A stretch of 64,000 bases of DNA from Candidatus Leptovillus affinis (GCA_016705235.1 JADIYP010000004.1:1-64000); one strand, 5' to 3'; counted from the first letter of the stretch, positions 50,686 through 60,225 are shown. Made by a program: numbers and translations. Notes: generated by a model not told the origin, from the sequence alone.

Positions 50686-53600
50686 CTAATGGCGGCTTCT
50701 GGCCAAGTCCATCAGTCCTGTACCGGCCCAACGTCTGGTTTTTTTGTCGTCTTCTTTACCGAAGCGTATTGATTCGCCGGATTCTGTTACTGCTTCTACG
50801 GCCAGCCCCAGGCTCTGCAATTCTTTGACAAGGACTCGGAAGGAAGCAGGGACACCAGGTTCTTCTATGGGTTCGTCTTTGACGATGGATTCGTAGGTTT
50901 TCACGCGGCCTTGTACATCATCGGATTTGACGGTGAGCATTTCCTGGAGTGTGTAGGCTGCGCCATATGCTTCCAAAGCCCAAACTTCCATTTCACCGAA
51001 GCGCTGACCACCAAATTGAGCTTTACCACCGAGTGGCTGCTGCGTTACGAGGGAGTATGGACCGGTGGAACGGGCATGTGCTTTGTCTTCGACAAGATGG
51101 GCGAGTTTGAGCATGTGGATAACCCCAACGGTCACGGGTTGGTCGAACGGCCGTCCCGATTTCCCATCAATCAGCCGTTCTTTGCCATAAACCGGAACCG
51201 GGATGTGCGTGGCCAGGGTGATCTGGGTCGCCAAAGCCACGAGTGTGTCCACATCTGTCTCCATCGGGTCTACCTTCACGCTTTCAGACAGCAAATTGCT
51301 GTGCTTTTCTAACATTAAGGCATACCACTCACGAATACAGACCTCAATGGCATACTCATCAAACTGACCAAAATCTTGTTTACGCAGAGCTTCTCGCCCG
51401 CCAAACAACAATTTGTCGGGATCCCAACCGCGCGTCCGCAGCCATTCCAGGCCTGCATTGTACCGGGCATAGTGATAATCCGTTTCTAAGCGGGCAACAT
51501 CATACCCCATTTCCCCTAACCAATTGGCCAGGAAGAGCAAGCGTGCTTCATGGTCATCTGCCAAAGATTCGGAATTGTAGTTGATTTCAGCAAGCCAATC
51601 CCAAGCCCACTGCGTCACGACATTCCAACCTCGCTCAACCAACCAGGCCCGCGCCAATTCAGCGTTGATTTCAACTTCTTTTGCGCCGTCGAATACCGGC
51701 GTTATCGCCCGGAAGCCTAGTTGATGCGCAGCCCAACCCAGGTGGGTTTCCAAAACCTGGCCGATATTCATACGGCCGGGTACACCCAAGGGGCTTAAAA
51801 TGATGTCGATGGGTGTGCCATCGTCCAGGTAGGGCATATCTTCAATAGGAACAACTTTGGAAATAACGCCTTTGTTCCCGTGTCGGCCGGCCATTTTGTC
51901 GCCTTCTTGCAATTTACGCCGCTGGGCAACACTTACTCGCACCATGGTTTCTACACCGGCGGGTAAATCTCGGTCGTGTTGGCGATCAAAGACATGGACA
52001 TCTACCACTTTACCCCGTGCGCCATGGGGCAGACGAAGGCTGGAGTCTTTTACTTCGCGAGCTTTATCGCCAAAGATGGCGCGCAGCAGTTTTTCTTCGG
52101 GCGAAAGCTCTTTTTCACCTTTGGGCGTGATTTTACCAACCAGAATATCGTTTTCTTTCACATCGGCGCCGACGCGAATGATGCCCCGTTCGTCCAAATC
52201 TTTAAGCGCGTCTTCGCTGACGTTGGGGATATCATAAGTGATTTCTTCTGGCCCCAATTTGGTGTCTCGGGCTTCAATCTCATGTTTTTCGATGTGGACA
52301 GAAGTGAAGCGATCTTCACGCACCAGACGTTCGCTTACCAGGATGGCATCCTCGAAGTTGCCGCCTTCCCAGGAGAGGAAAGCAACGACAACGTCTTGAC
52401 CCAGCGCCAATTCGCCATATTCGGTAGAAGAACTGTCGGCCAGAACAGCGCCGGTTTCCACGCGTTGTCCCTTTACAACAATCGGCCGTTGGTCAATGCA
52501 GGTGCTTTGGTTGGACCGGTTGTATTTACGCAGGTTGTAGGTACGGGGGCCGTTTTCGCCGACCACCGTTATTTTGTCGCCTGTAACGCTGACAACTTCG
52601 CCCGGTTCTTTAGCCACGACAACCTGCCCTGTATTGAGGGCGGCCTGTTTTTCCATGCCTGTGCTGACAATTGGAACGTCTGGCTGCAATAAAGGCACAG
52701 CTTGGCGCTGCATGTTCGATCCCATCAGGGCGCGGTTGGCATCGTCGTGTTCTAAGAATGGGATAAGGGAGGCAGAGATACCCACGATCTGGCGCGGGGC
52801 GACATCAATGTAGTCGATGCGCTGCACAGATGTGAACCGGAATTGTTGGTTACGACGGGAGGAAACGCGCCGTTCGACCAATTGTCCACGCGAGTCGCTG
52901 ATGGCATTGGCCTGGGCGATGGTGTAGTGATCTTCTTCATCGGCCGACATGTAGACAATTTCATCGGTCATGTAAGGCCAGACGTCTACACGGCCTATAC
53001 CGGCTTCTCGAATAGCTGGCAGGTGTTCGGCAGTGATGGTTTCGTCTGCGGCAACGATGATTTCGCCCGTTTCTGGATGAACGACATTTTGGAAGACGTC
53101 GTGATTGATGAGTTCGTCGCCGTCGGTGGCGATCTGGTTGCGTACGCGGCGGTAGGGGGTTTCGATGAAGCCGTATTTGTTGACACGGCCGTATGTCGCC
53201 AAACGACCAATCAAACCAATATTCGGTCCTTCCGGTGTTTCAATGGGGCAGATACGGCCGTAATGGCTGTGATGCACATCACGCACCTCAAACCCGGCGC
53301 GTTCCCGGCGCAAACCACCCGGTCCCAACGCCGACAACGTTCGTTTGTGGGTCAATTCTGCCAGCGGATTCGCCTGTTCCATGAACTGGCTCAACTGTGA
53401 ACTGCCAAAAAACTCGCGCACAGAAGCAACGACCGGGCGTATATTAATCAAATTCACTGGCGTAACGGTATCGCTGTCGCGGATAGACATGCGCTCGCGC
53501 ACAACACGCTCCATCCGGCGCAGACCGACGCGCAATTTTGCTTGCAGCAGTTCACCCACTGTCTTCACGCGGCGGTTGCCAAGATGATCGATGTCGTCTG

Positions 53601-54621
53601 GTCCTTCCAGGCCATTGTTGATGAGGATCATCCGCTTAATCATGCGCACAATGTCGTACTGCGTGACTGTGCGGTGTTCTTCAGGGATGGTCATCGCCAA
53701 ATCCAGGCGTTTGTTGAGCTTGTAACGGCCGACTTTGGCCAGATCATAACGACGGCGATCATACAGTTGTTCGTAAAGGTACTGCGTGGCGTTATCCAAG
53801 GTCGGCGGGTCGCCGGGACGCATGCGCTTGTAGAACTCAATCAACGCCTGCTGGGCCACCGGTTTGTCCGGATCCCAGGGCGGTTCTTGTTCGATGCTGC
53901 CTTGAATGTAGAGGTGCTCGCTGTTGGTATCTACGTCTTCAAACAAAGCGTATAAGTCGCTGTCGTTGCCTTCATCTAAGAGGCTGTCGCCCAAATCGTC
54001 TTTGACGGCCGCCATGGCGCGCAAGAAAAGGGTGATCGGAACGGTACGCTTACGATTGAACTTGACGGTGATGTAATCGGTCTTACGGGTCTCAAATTCC
54101 ATCCAGGCGCCCCGGTCTGGAATAAGTTTGCTCATGGCTAACGGCCGTCCCGTGGTACGCTCTTCAACAACTTCAAAATAAGCGCCCGGAGAACGAATCA
54201 ACTGACTTACCACAACCCGCTCAGTGCCGTTGATAATAAAAGTACCCGCAGGCGTCATCAGCGGGAAATCGCCCATGAAAATTTCCTGGACAATCGGCTG
54301 GTCCTGGTCGGTGCTATACAGCAAGCACTTCACATACAGCGGCGCGGCGTAACTCATATCACGCTCAACACACTCTTCCACACTGTATTTAGGCTCCCCA
54401 AACCAATATTTCAGGTCAAAACCTTCGGTCTCAGGACGGTCGCATGGAAAATACAACTTTAAATCCCCATTAAAACTTTCAATGGGTGAAATTTCGTCGA
54501 AAAGTTCGGCCAGGCTTTCGTCTTTAAAGATATCGAAGGAGTTTAACTGAACGTCGATGAGGGTGGGTAACTCCAGCGGGTCAGTGGTGCGGGCATAGGT
54601 TTTAGTTGGCAGTCTTGACAT
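50686..54621 (-). CDS. rpoB: RNA polymerase beta subunit
   Basis: 1311 residues, complete. Rifampicin-region block SSQLSQFMEQANPLAELTHK, RTLSALGPGGLRRERAGFEV near residues 405-445; also HYGRICPIETPEGPNIGLIG, KMAGRHGNKGVISKVVPIED, GKAQFGGQRFGEMEVWALEA near the C terminus. Within the rifampicin pocket, E replaces the usual Asp (E. coli 516), Ala replaces Asn518 and Thr replaces Arg529. An insertion around residues 980-1090 (WLVERGWNVVTQWAWDWLAE, YHYARYNAGLEWLRTRGWDP) is lineage-specific. There is no rpoC downstream and no rplJ/rplL upstream, which is unusual. Confidence 0.97.
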   Translation of the reverse strand: MSRLPTKTYARTTDPLELPTLIDVQLNSFDIFKDESLAELFDEISPIESFNGDLKLYFPCDRPETEGFDLKYWFGEPKYSVEECVERDMSYAAPLYVKCLLYSTDQDQPIVQEIFMGDFPLMTPAGTFIINGTERVVVSQLIRSPGAYFEVVEERTTGRPLAMSKLIPDRGAWMEFETRKTDYITVKFNRKRTVPITLFLRAMAAVKDDLGDSLLDEGNDSDLYALFEDVDTNSEHLYIQGSIEQEPPWDPDKPVAQQALIEFYKRMRPGDPPTLDNATQYLYEQLYDRRRYDLAKVGRYKLNKRLDLAMTIPEEHRTVTQYDIVRMIKRMILINNGLEGPDDIDHLGNRRVKTVGELLQAKLRVGLRRMERVVRERMSIRDSDTVTPVNLINIRPVVASVREFFGSSQLSQFMEQANPLAELTHKRTLSALGPGGLRRERAGFEVRDVHHSHYGRICPIETPEGPNIGLIGRLATYGRVNKYGFIETPYRRVRNQIATDGDELINHDVFQNVVHPETGEIIVAADETITAEHLPAIREAGIGRVDVWPYMTDEIVYMSADEEDHYTIAQANAISDSRGQLVERRVSSRRNQQFRFTSVQRIDYIDVAPRQIVGISASLIPFLEHDDANRALMGSNMQRQAVPLLQPDVPIVSTGMEKQAALNTGQVVVAKEPGEVVSVTGDKITVVGENGPRTYNLRKYNRSNQSTCIDQRPIVVKGQRVETGAVLADSSSTEYGELALGQDVVVAFLSWEGGNFEDAILVSERLVREDRFTSVHIEKHEIEARDTKLGPEEITYDIPNVSEDALKDLDERGIIRVGADVKENDILVGKITPKGEKELSPEEKLLRAIFGDKAREVKDSSLRLPHGARGKVVDVHVFDRQHDRDLPAGVETMVRVSVAQRRKLQEGDKMAGRHGNKGVISKVVPIEDMPYLDDGTPIDIILSPLGVPGRMNIGQVLETHLGWAAHQLGFRAITPVFDGAKEVEINAELARAWLVERGWNVVTQWAWDWLAEINYNSESLADDHEARLLFLANWLGEMGYDVARLETDYHYARYNAGLEWLRTRGWDPDKLLFGGREALRKQDFGQFDEYAIEVCIREWYALMLEKHSNLLSESVKVDPMETDVDTLVALATQITLATHIPVPVYGKERLIDGKSGRPFDQPVTVGVIHMLKLAHLVEDKAHARSTGPYSLVTQQPLGGKAQFGGQRFGEMEVWALEAYGAAYTLQEMLTVKSDDVQGRVKTYESIVKDEPIEEPGVPASFRVLVKELQSLGLAVEAVTESGESIRFGKEDDKKTRRWAGTGLMDLARSRH

Positions 54622-54712
54622 TTATTCTCCACCTGCTCCGGGACAAACCTGAGGGTTTATCCTTAGAAATTTATGAATTTGCTCCACCGGATCGCGTTGC
54701 CAAACCGCAAAG

Positions 54713-54742
54713 AAGGGGTGCAACGCAATAATTGCACCCCTT
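54713..54742 (-). promoter_or_regulatory. Leader hairpin of rpoB
   Basis: AAGGGGTGCAA (54713-54723) and TTGCACCCCTT (54732-54742), perfect 11-bp stem, in the ~195-base leader between the rpoB promoter and start. It could also act as terminator for the upstream glycosyltransferase gene. No other feature is seen in 54622-54838. Confidence 0.6.
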
Positions 54743-54824
54743 GAACTGTTCCTTTCAGGTCAACATACCATTCCGGTTATCTGCGGTTCTTTGTAAATTC
54801 GTTTCCACAAATACGCGAATGCGC

Positions 54825-54853
54825 ATTATAGCCTTGGGCTATTTTCTTGTCAA
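54825..54853 (-). promoter_or_regulatory. Consensus promoter of rpoB
   Basis: On the minus strand TTGACA (54853-54848), exactly 17 bases, then TATAAT (54830-54825): both hexamers match the sigma-70 consensus perfectly. The -35 lies inside the last codons of the glycosyltransferase gene. Confidence 0.85.
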
Positions 54854-56050
54854 ATCGTTGTATAGGTCAACGATCTGTTTGCCGGCGCGCTGCCAACTGT
54901 ATTCTTCGATGGCGCGTTGGCGCAGCTTTTGGCCCAGGTCGCGGCGTTTGTCGGGTTGATGGGCGAGTTGGATAACGGCCGTTGCAAACCCTGCCACGTC
55001 GCCCATCGGCACATAAACGCCCAAATCGGCCAGGTATTCGCGGTGAACGGGTGAATCGTAGGCCACAATGGGCTGGCCTAGCGCCATGTAGTTCAGCATT
55101 TTGCCGCTGCCTTCGGTTTGCGACATTTTTGGCGTGACCGCTATATCGCCCAAGGATAGATAGTACGGCGCATCACGATATTCCACCTTGCCGGTGAACG
55201 TCATGATGCCGCCCACGCCCCTGTTTTCGGCCATGGCGCGGTAATGGTCCACATCGGGATAGCCCATCACCAAAAAATGGATGGCTTCGCCGGTCTGCTG
55301 GCAGCGCACGGCCGTTTCAATCAGATGCGGAATTCCCTGGTAATCGGTCAGTAAACCTAAATAAGCGACAATCAGATGGTCGTCGGGAATGCCCAGATGG
55401 CGGCGCAGCTGCAATTTGGCCTCTGGCGTAAATTTCAGGGGATCGAAGCGGCTGGTGTTGGCGCAGTCGGGCAATGGGTAGATTTGCGCCTGGGGCACAT
55501 CGAATTGTTTGCGCAAAAATTCACCGGCCTGAAGCGAGCTGGTGAGGACCGCATCCGGCAGACGGCCGCTGATAAATTTTTCTAATCGGTGGGCCAGGGC
55601 GTAGACACGGCCGTTTGGGTCCAAAAAGTGATGGTCCACCATCTCCCCCGTCAGGCTGCCCTGAAAATCAAACACCAACGGCACGCGCAGCACTCTGGCT
55701 AATACGCCGCCAATTAACGCGCCTTCATGCATGTGCCCATGAATCACATCCGGGCGAAAACGCAGCCCTTCCAACAAACTTTTCGCCGCCAAATACACAT
55801 CAAAGGCCAGCTTGTGGCGCGAAGAACCCACCTCATAATCGGTGTGGTAAGGCAGCGGCGGCGTGCGCCGAATATCCAAATCCGGCATGTCGCTGCCTTT
55901 ATAATAGGTAACGATAGCGATTTCCTGCCCGAGTTCCTGCAAGGTGTACGATTCCTCCAGGATGCGAATGTGCCCGCCGTAATCGCTAAAAAACGACGTT
56001 GGCGCAATCATCAAGACGCGAAAACGGGGCAGTTGAGGGGATGGGGTCAT
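54839..56050 (-). CDS. GT4-family glycosyltransferase
   Basis: 403 residues. GT-B fold: N-terminal FRVLMIAPTSFFSDYGGHIR, DVIHGHMHEGALIGGVLARV, VFDFQGSLTGEMVDHHFLD; C-terminal LIVAYLGLLTDYQGIPHLIE, TFTGKVEYRDAPYYLSLGDI and the nucleotide-sugar motif MSQTEGSGKMLNYMALGQPI (E...GSGK.L.Y.A). Transfers a sugar from an activated donor in surface glycan or glycolipid synthesis; the donor is unknown. It ends inside the rpoB promoter. Confidence 0.85.
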   Translation of the reverse strand: MTPSPQLPRFRVLMIAPTSFFSDYGGHIRILEESYTLQELGQEIAIVTYYKGSDMPDLDIRRTPPLPYHTDYEVGSSRHKLAFDVYLAAKSLLEGLRFRPDVIHGHMHEGALIGGVLARVLRVPLVFDFQGSLTGEMVDHHFLDPNGRVYALAHRLEKFISGRLPDAVLTSSLQAGEFLRKQFDVPQAQIYPLPDCANTSRFDPLKFTPEAKLQLRRHLGIPDDHLIVAYLGLLTDYQGIPHLIETAVRCQQTGEAIHFLVMGYPDVDHYRAMAENRGVGGIMTFTGKVEYRDAPYYLSLGDIAVTPKMSQTEGSGKMLNYMALGQPIVAYDSPVHREYLADLGVYVPMGDVAGFATAVIQLAHQPDKRRDLGQKLRQRAIEEYSWQRAGKQIVDLYNDLTRK

Positions 56051-56076
56051 AAAATTTGGGGAAATAATCCCGCTGT

Positions 56077-57060
56077 TTACGATTTGTCGGCTGGTTTTCG
56101 TTTACGGCCGAAAGCGCCTAACAATTGTCCACTGATGGTGTTGCCCTCGATGTCCGGCTCTTTGGCCTCGGACCATTGGTTTTGTGCCCGTTCGGCCAGC
56201 CAACGCTCACGCTCCATGTGCAGTTCGGTGAAAATCGAAGCCAGCATCTCTTCTTCGCCGTCGCTAACGAGGCGGCGAAGCGATTTCATTTCTTCCACCA
56301 GGGCGTCTAACCAGCGCAGGGTGGCTATTTTGTTGCTCATGGCCTGGTAGGCGATGTCGGCCCCAGCGCTGAGAGGCTGGGTTGTTTGGGCGAAGGGCAG
56401 GCCGGCAAAACGCAGCATATCGCGCCAGCCGGTGGATTGGGTGATGGCGCGGAACATGGCCGCGCCCAGCAAGCCGGGCACAACTTCCAGCCCCTGAAGC
56501 AAACTGTCATATTCCATGGGATCGACGAAATAAGGTACTGCGCCGATCAGCGAGCCAAAGTTGACGGCCGTTTCCACCGCCTGCGGGTCTGCCTTTGGTG
56601 AGGGCATCAGGCAAAAAATGCTGTTCTTAAATAGATCAGCGCTGGCCGCTTCCACTTCCACACGGCCGTCAGTCAACCAATCGGCCGCCAAAACCGGGCT
56701 GGCTCCCACGTAATGCCCCTGAACCAGATACTTGGCCGCCCATTTTAGACCAGGCTGCTTCAGGCTGGAAAAATCTAAAATCAGGGCGTGCGGTTGGATG
56801 GCGTCGCCGATGACCGACAATAAAGGTTCCAATTCAGACATGGGCACGGCCAAGACCAAAATATCGGCGCGAGACGCCAGGTTGCGGGCGTTGGCCTCCA
56901 CCTTATCCACCGCGCCAACCGGAGACTGGGCAATTTTAGCCACGTCCTGATTACGGTCGTGGCCGATGACAGTCATGGTTGCAGATGATTTTTTAACGGC
57001 CAGCCCAATAGACGCGCCCAATCGCCCCAGACCGATGATGGATACATTTTGTGCTTTCAT
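56077..57060 (-). CDS. Prephenate dehydrogenase-like (TyrA/NAD-binding) protein
   Basis: 327 residues. The NAD-binding fold SIIGLGRLGASIGLAVKKSS, then DILVLAVPMSELEPLLSVIG, HYVGASPVLAAD, and a helical C-terminal dimer domain (FFRAI-like MFRAITQSTGWRDMLRFAGL). The layout matches TyrA, but the catalytic-His pattern expected around the prephenate site is not clear, so a related 3-hydroxyacid-type dehydrogenase is possible. The start at 57060 follows GAGGGAAACG. It sits between the HD gene and the glycosyltransferase on the same strand. Confidence 0.7.
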   Translation of the reverse strand: MKAQNVSIIGLGRLGASIGLAVKKSSATMTVIGHDRNQDVAKIAQSPVGAVDKVEANARNLASRADILVLAVPMSELEPLLSVIGDAIQPHALILDFSSLKQPGLKWAAKYLVQGHYVGASPVLAADWLTDGRVEVEAASADLFKNSIFCLMPSPKADPQAVETAVNFGSLIGAVPYFVDPMEYDSLLQGLEVVPGLLGAAMFRAITQSTGWRDMLRFAGLPFAQTTQPLSAGADIAYQAMSNKIATLRWLDALVEEMKSLRRLVSDGEEEMLASIFTELHMERERWLAERAQNQWSEAKEPDIEGNTISGQLLGAFGRKRKPADKS

Positions 57061-57084
57061 CGTTTCCCTCTTTGTTGTATGCAA

Positions 57085-57606
57085 TTAATTTTGATTGTCT
57101 GCCCATTGTAAGTGGCGGAGGAGGCGATCCATTTCCGACACGGCCGTTTCCGGCACGTTATCCTGATGGCGGCGAATCAGGCCAACCGCCAGTTCGCTGC
57201 TGCCCGCAGCTGCGGCCATGTCCGCGCCCCAGGCCGGATGCTGCGCCTTCACGACAAACGGCCGTTTCCAACCAAGCGGCGCATCTTGTCCCCAAACGGC
57301 CGTCTTCTTCGGCCAAATCACCTGCCCCACCACCACCCACGACCGCTCCCACACGGAAAGCGGCACGCGCGTTTTGCCCACGTCATGCAGCAAAGCGGCC
57401 GTCAGCAAATCCGGGTGGATGTGGTTGGCTGCTTGTAGGGTTTTCATAACCCGATAGCTGTGCCACTGGTCACTGTTGGAGAAGTGTTGAAAAAGGGTCA
57501 TCTCGGCCGGCGTCAATTGGGCCGAAACCTCAGATTGGGCCACGGCCGTTAACGGCCGTGCCGCTACATTCTGCCAAAACTGCCGGAGCCGATACCAACC
57601 ACTCAC
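57085..57606 (-). CDS. HD-domain phosphohydrolase
   Basis: 173 residues. The metal-binding HD pattern is visible: QWHSYRVMKTL (first His), LLTAALLHDVGKTRVPLSVW (HD pair), AQHPAWGADM (fourth ligand) and LIRRHQD. Such proteins hydrolyse phosphoester or nucleotide substrates; the substrate is unknown. The GTG start at 57606 directly abuts the TAG of the upstream M50 gene, so translation is coupled. Confidence 0.8.
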   Translation of the reverse strand: MSGWYRLRQFWQNVAARPLTAVAQSEVSAQLTPAEMTLFQHFSNSDQWHSYRVMKTLQAANHIHPDLLTAALLHDVGKTRVPLSVWERSWVVVGQVIWPKKTAVWGQDAPLGWKRPFVVKAQHPAWGADMAAAAGSSELAVGLIRRHQDNVPETAVSEMDRLLRHLQWADNQN

Positions 57607-58254
57607 CTATAAGCCAATCAAAAAGGTAAGCACGGCCATCGATGGCCCCATAATCAAATTACTAATCACGTCAATGCCCAACATCGGCAGGATAAAAATG
57701 GCCCCCATTAAAATCAAAAAGCCATATTGCTCCAACGGCCGCAGCCGGTAAGCGATGTCTGGCGGCAAAATACCTGTCAAAATTTTGTAGCCATCCAGCG
57801 GCGGGATCGGAATCAGGTTAAAAAAGGCCAGGATCAAGTTAATCCACACAAACTGGAAGAGCAGCTCGCCCAGCGAAGGAAACACCGCAGACCCGCCAAA
57901 AGTGGAGAATCCGACAAGCCCCAACTGGAACGGCAGCGCAAAAATCACGGCCATGATCACGTTAGAGATTGGCCCGGCTGCGGCCACAATAGCCATGCTG
58001 GTGCGGGGATTACCGCGCAGGTTCATGGGGTTCACCATGACCGGTTTGGCCCACCCAAAACCAGAAATCAGCAGCATAATCGTGCCGAAAGGGTCCAGAT
58101 GCGCCAGTGGGTTGAGCGTGATGCGGCCCATGCGGCGCGGCGTCGGATCGCCCATGCGGTCAGCTGTAACCGCGTGCGCCAATTCGTGAATGGTAAAGGC
58201 CACCAACAGCACGATCATGCGTGAAATTAGGGTGGCCGGATTTAGACCTAGCAT
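57607..58254 (-). CDS. M50-family site-2-type membrane protease
   Basis: 215 residues with about five membrane helices. Zinc motif HELAHA in VAFTIHELAHAVTADRMGDP near residue 25 and the third ligand in FNLIPIPPLDGYKIL near residue 145. A minimal, PDZ-less rhomboid-like size S2P that cleaves membrane proteins within the bilayer. It overlaps no neighbour but its stop abuts the HD gene start. Divergent from the DUF951/GT2 operon. Confidence 0.88.
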   Translation of the reverse strand: MLGLNPATLISRMIVLLVAFTIHELAHAVTADRMGDPTPRRMGRITLNPLAHLDPFGTIMLLISGFGWAKPVMVNPMNLRGNPRTSMAIVAAAGPISNVIMAVIFALPFQLGLVGFSTFGGSAVFPSLGELLFQFVWINLILAFFNLIPIPPLDGYKILTGILPPDIAYRLRPLEQYGFLILMGAIFILPMLGIDVISNLIMGPSMAVLTFLIGL

Positions 58255-58371
58255 ATTTGCCTCTTTTAAGTTATGGCTAATTTTGCGGTTAAGTATACCT
58301 TGCGCCTCTGGCAGCGGCGAATTGGCTGGCGGCTAACGGCCGTCTTCCCACCCGCTTCTCATCTGCCCAAC

Positions 58372-58399
58372 TTGCCTCTAAGCCGCGCTTGCCTATAAT
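58372..58399 (+). promoter_or_regulatory. Promoter giving a leaderless DUF951 mRNA
   Basis: TTGCCT (58372-58377), 16-bp spacer, TATAAT (58394-58399). The ATG at 58407 is 8 bases past the -10, so the transcript should begin at or next to the start codon. No Shine-Dalgarno precedes the gene. Confidence 0.65.
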
Positions 58400-58406
58400 C
58401 CCGCCC

Positions 58407-58607
58407 ATGTATATCGACATTCATGTGGGCGATGTAGTACGTTTGCGTAAGCAGCATCCTTGCGGCGGCTTTGATTGGGAAGTCGTGCGCATTGGCGCCG
58501 ATATTGGCCTGGTGTGCCAGACATGCCGCCGCCGGGTCTTGCTGCCACGCGGCGAATTTAACAAACGCCTCAAAACCATCCTCAAACATGCGTCCGAAGA
58601 CGAATGA
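58407..58607 (+). CDS. DUF951 family protein
   Basis: 66 residues. MYIDIHVGDVVRLRKQHPCG, GFDWEVVRIGADIGLVCQTC, RRRVLLPRGEFNKRLKTI. The compact beta-barrel DUF951 has a conserved HPCGG and C..C pair. Function is unknown; nucleic-acid binding has been suggested for similar folds. The stop overlaps the GT2 start by 4 bases (ATGA). Confidence 0.88.
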   Translation: MYIDIHVGDVVRLRKQHPCGGFDWEVVRIGADIGLVCQTCRRRVLLPRGEFNKRLKTILKHASEDE

Positions 58608-60046
58608 TTACCATACTAGGCATTTTGTACGTCACGGCCGTTACGCTCTTATCACTGTTCGGCATTCTGGGGCTGTATACCCTCTGGCAATACTGGCTGC
58701 ATCGCCGCGATGCCTTCCCCTGCCCCACCGCAGATTGGGAATCTCTGCCGCCGGTCACCGTTCAGCTTCCTATTTATAATGAACGGTTCGTGGTTGGGCG
58801 GCTGATAGAAACGGCCGTGTCCCTCCATTACCCTCCCGACCGCCTGCAAATCCAAATACTCGACGACTCCACCGACGACACCACCCAACAAGCCGCGAAC
58901 CTCGTCGCTCATTTTCAATCCCAGGGCGTCAATATTCAGCTTTACCACCGCCACAACCGCCAGGGCTACAAAGCCGGCGCGCTGGCCGCCGCCCAACCCC
59001 ACGTCACCGGCGACTATGTCGCCATTTTCGACGCCGACTTTCAACCGCCGCCCGAATTTTTGCTGCAAACCATCCCCCACTTCCTACAAGAACCAGACCT
59101 GGGCGTTATCCAAACCCGCTGGGGCCATCTAAACGCCGAACAGTCGCCGCTAACCGCCGCCCAGGCCATCGCCCTGGACAAACATTTTGCCATGGAACAA
59201 ACCGTGCGCCATCGCGCCAACTTATTCCCCAAATTTAATGGCGCCGGCGGCATTTGGCGGCGGGCCAGCATTGAAGACGCTGGCGGCTGGCAAGACGACA
59301 CCGTCTGCGAAGATTTGTGCCTCAGCACCCGTGCCCTCCTGCGGCGCTGGCGCTTCCGCTTCCTCAACGACGTCATTTCTCCGGCCGAACTGCCGCCCAC
59401 CATCACCGCTTACAAAATTCAGCAGGCGCGTTGGGCCAAAGGTTCCACCCAATGCCTGCGAAAATTCGGCGCGCAAATTTTGCTAGACAAAGGCCAAACG
59501 CTGGCGTCGCGCCTCTACGGCCTGCTGTCGATGGCCGCCTACTCGTCTAATTTGCTTTTGCTGCTGCTGCTGCTGCTGCAAATCCCACTCATCGCCGCTC
59601 GTTATCAATTTTCACCCAATCTGGTGATCTTTTCGGTGATTGCCGTCAGCCAGCCGTTGTTGTTTATCCTCGGCCAGCAAGTTTTGTACCCAGATTGGCT
59701 GAGGCGGCTGCGTCATTTCCCCACGCTCATGCTGGTGGCGATTGGATTAGCGCCGAGCAACGGCCGTGCCATCCTCCAGGCCCTTTTTAGCCACAACCAC
59801 CCCTTTGTCCGCACGCCCAAACAAGGCGCAGGCACAGGAACGGGAACGGCCGTGCAGCCCTACCGCTTCCCCTTCGATTGGATCATCCTGGCGGAACTTT
59901 TCCTGGCCGCCTACGCCGGGCTGGGCATCATCCTGGCCGTTCGCCAACAAAACTTTGGCCCCGTCTTCTTCCTCGGCGCCTGCCTCCTCGGCCTCAGCGC
60001 CGTCGCCGCCCTCAGCCTGCGCGATTTATCCGCCCCAGCCCAATAA
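58604..60046 (+). CDS. GT2-family processive glycosyltransferase (CESA-like)
   Basis: 480 residues. An N-terminal membrane helix, then the catalytic domain: VTVQLPIYNERFVVGRLIET, LDDSTDDTT (first Asp), IFDADFQPPPEFLLQTIPHF (DxD), CEDLCLSTRALLRRWRFRFL (catalytic Asp in ED) and QQARWAKGSTQCLRKF (QxxRW). Four or five C-terminal membrane helices follow. The family includes glucomannan and cyclic-glucan synthases and secreted-polysaccharide synthases; the product here is unknown. Translation is coupled to DUF951. Confidence 0.9.
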   Translation: MITILGILYVTAVTLLSLFGILGLYTLWQYWLHRRDAFPCPTADWESLPPVTVQLPIYNERFVVGRLIETAVSLHYPPDRLQIQILDDSTDDTTQQAANLVAHFQSQGVNIQLYHRHNRQGYKAGALAAAQPHVTGDYVAIFDADFQPPPEFLLQTIPHFLQEPDLGVIQTRWGHLNAEQSPLTAAQAIALDKHFAMEQTVRHRANLFPKFNGAGGIWRRASIEDAGGWQDDTVCEDLCLSTRALLRRWRFRFLNDVISPAELPPTITAYKIQQARWAKGSTQCLRKFGAQILLDKGQTLASRLYGLLSMAAYSSNLLLLLLLLLQIPLIAARYQFSPNLVIFSVIAVSQPLLFILGQQVLYPDWLRRLRHFPTLMLVAIGLAPSNGRAILQALFSHNHPFVRTPKQGAGTGTGTAVQPYRFPFDWIILAELFLAAYAGLGIILAVRQQNFGPVFFLGACLLGLSAVAALSLRDLSAPAQ

Positions 60047-60196
60047 CAAAACGGTGACATTGCCCACCAAAAGGGTCAAAAACGGAAGCAATCCTCAATT
60101 TCTCCATTCCCACCACCAATTTCACCGCAAAATAAATATTTTTCACAACCATATCAATATTTTTTGATTTTACGTAGATTATTTTCAAGATTATTC

Positions 60197-60225
60197 TTGA
60201 CATGATAATTTTTTTGGTTTATGAT
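60197..60225 (+). promoter_or_regulatory. Promoter of the DUF2089/DUF4097 operon
   Basis: TTGACA (60197-60202), 17-bp spacer, TATGAT (60220-60225) in an AT-rich island (60120-60300) of an otherwise GC-rich region. Just downstream is the small stem CACAAT/ATTGTG. The start of DUF2089 is ~235 bases further on, so a long leader containing a hairpin repeat is predicted. Confidence 0.65.
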
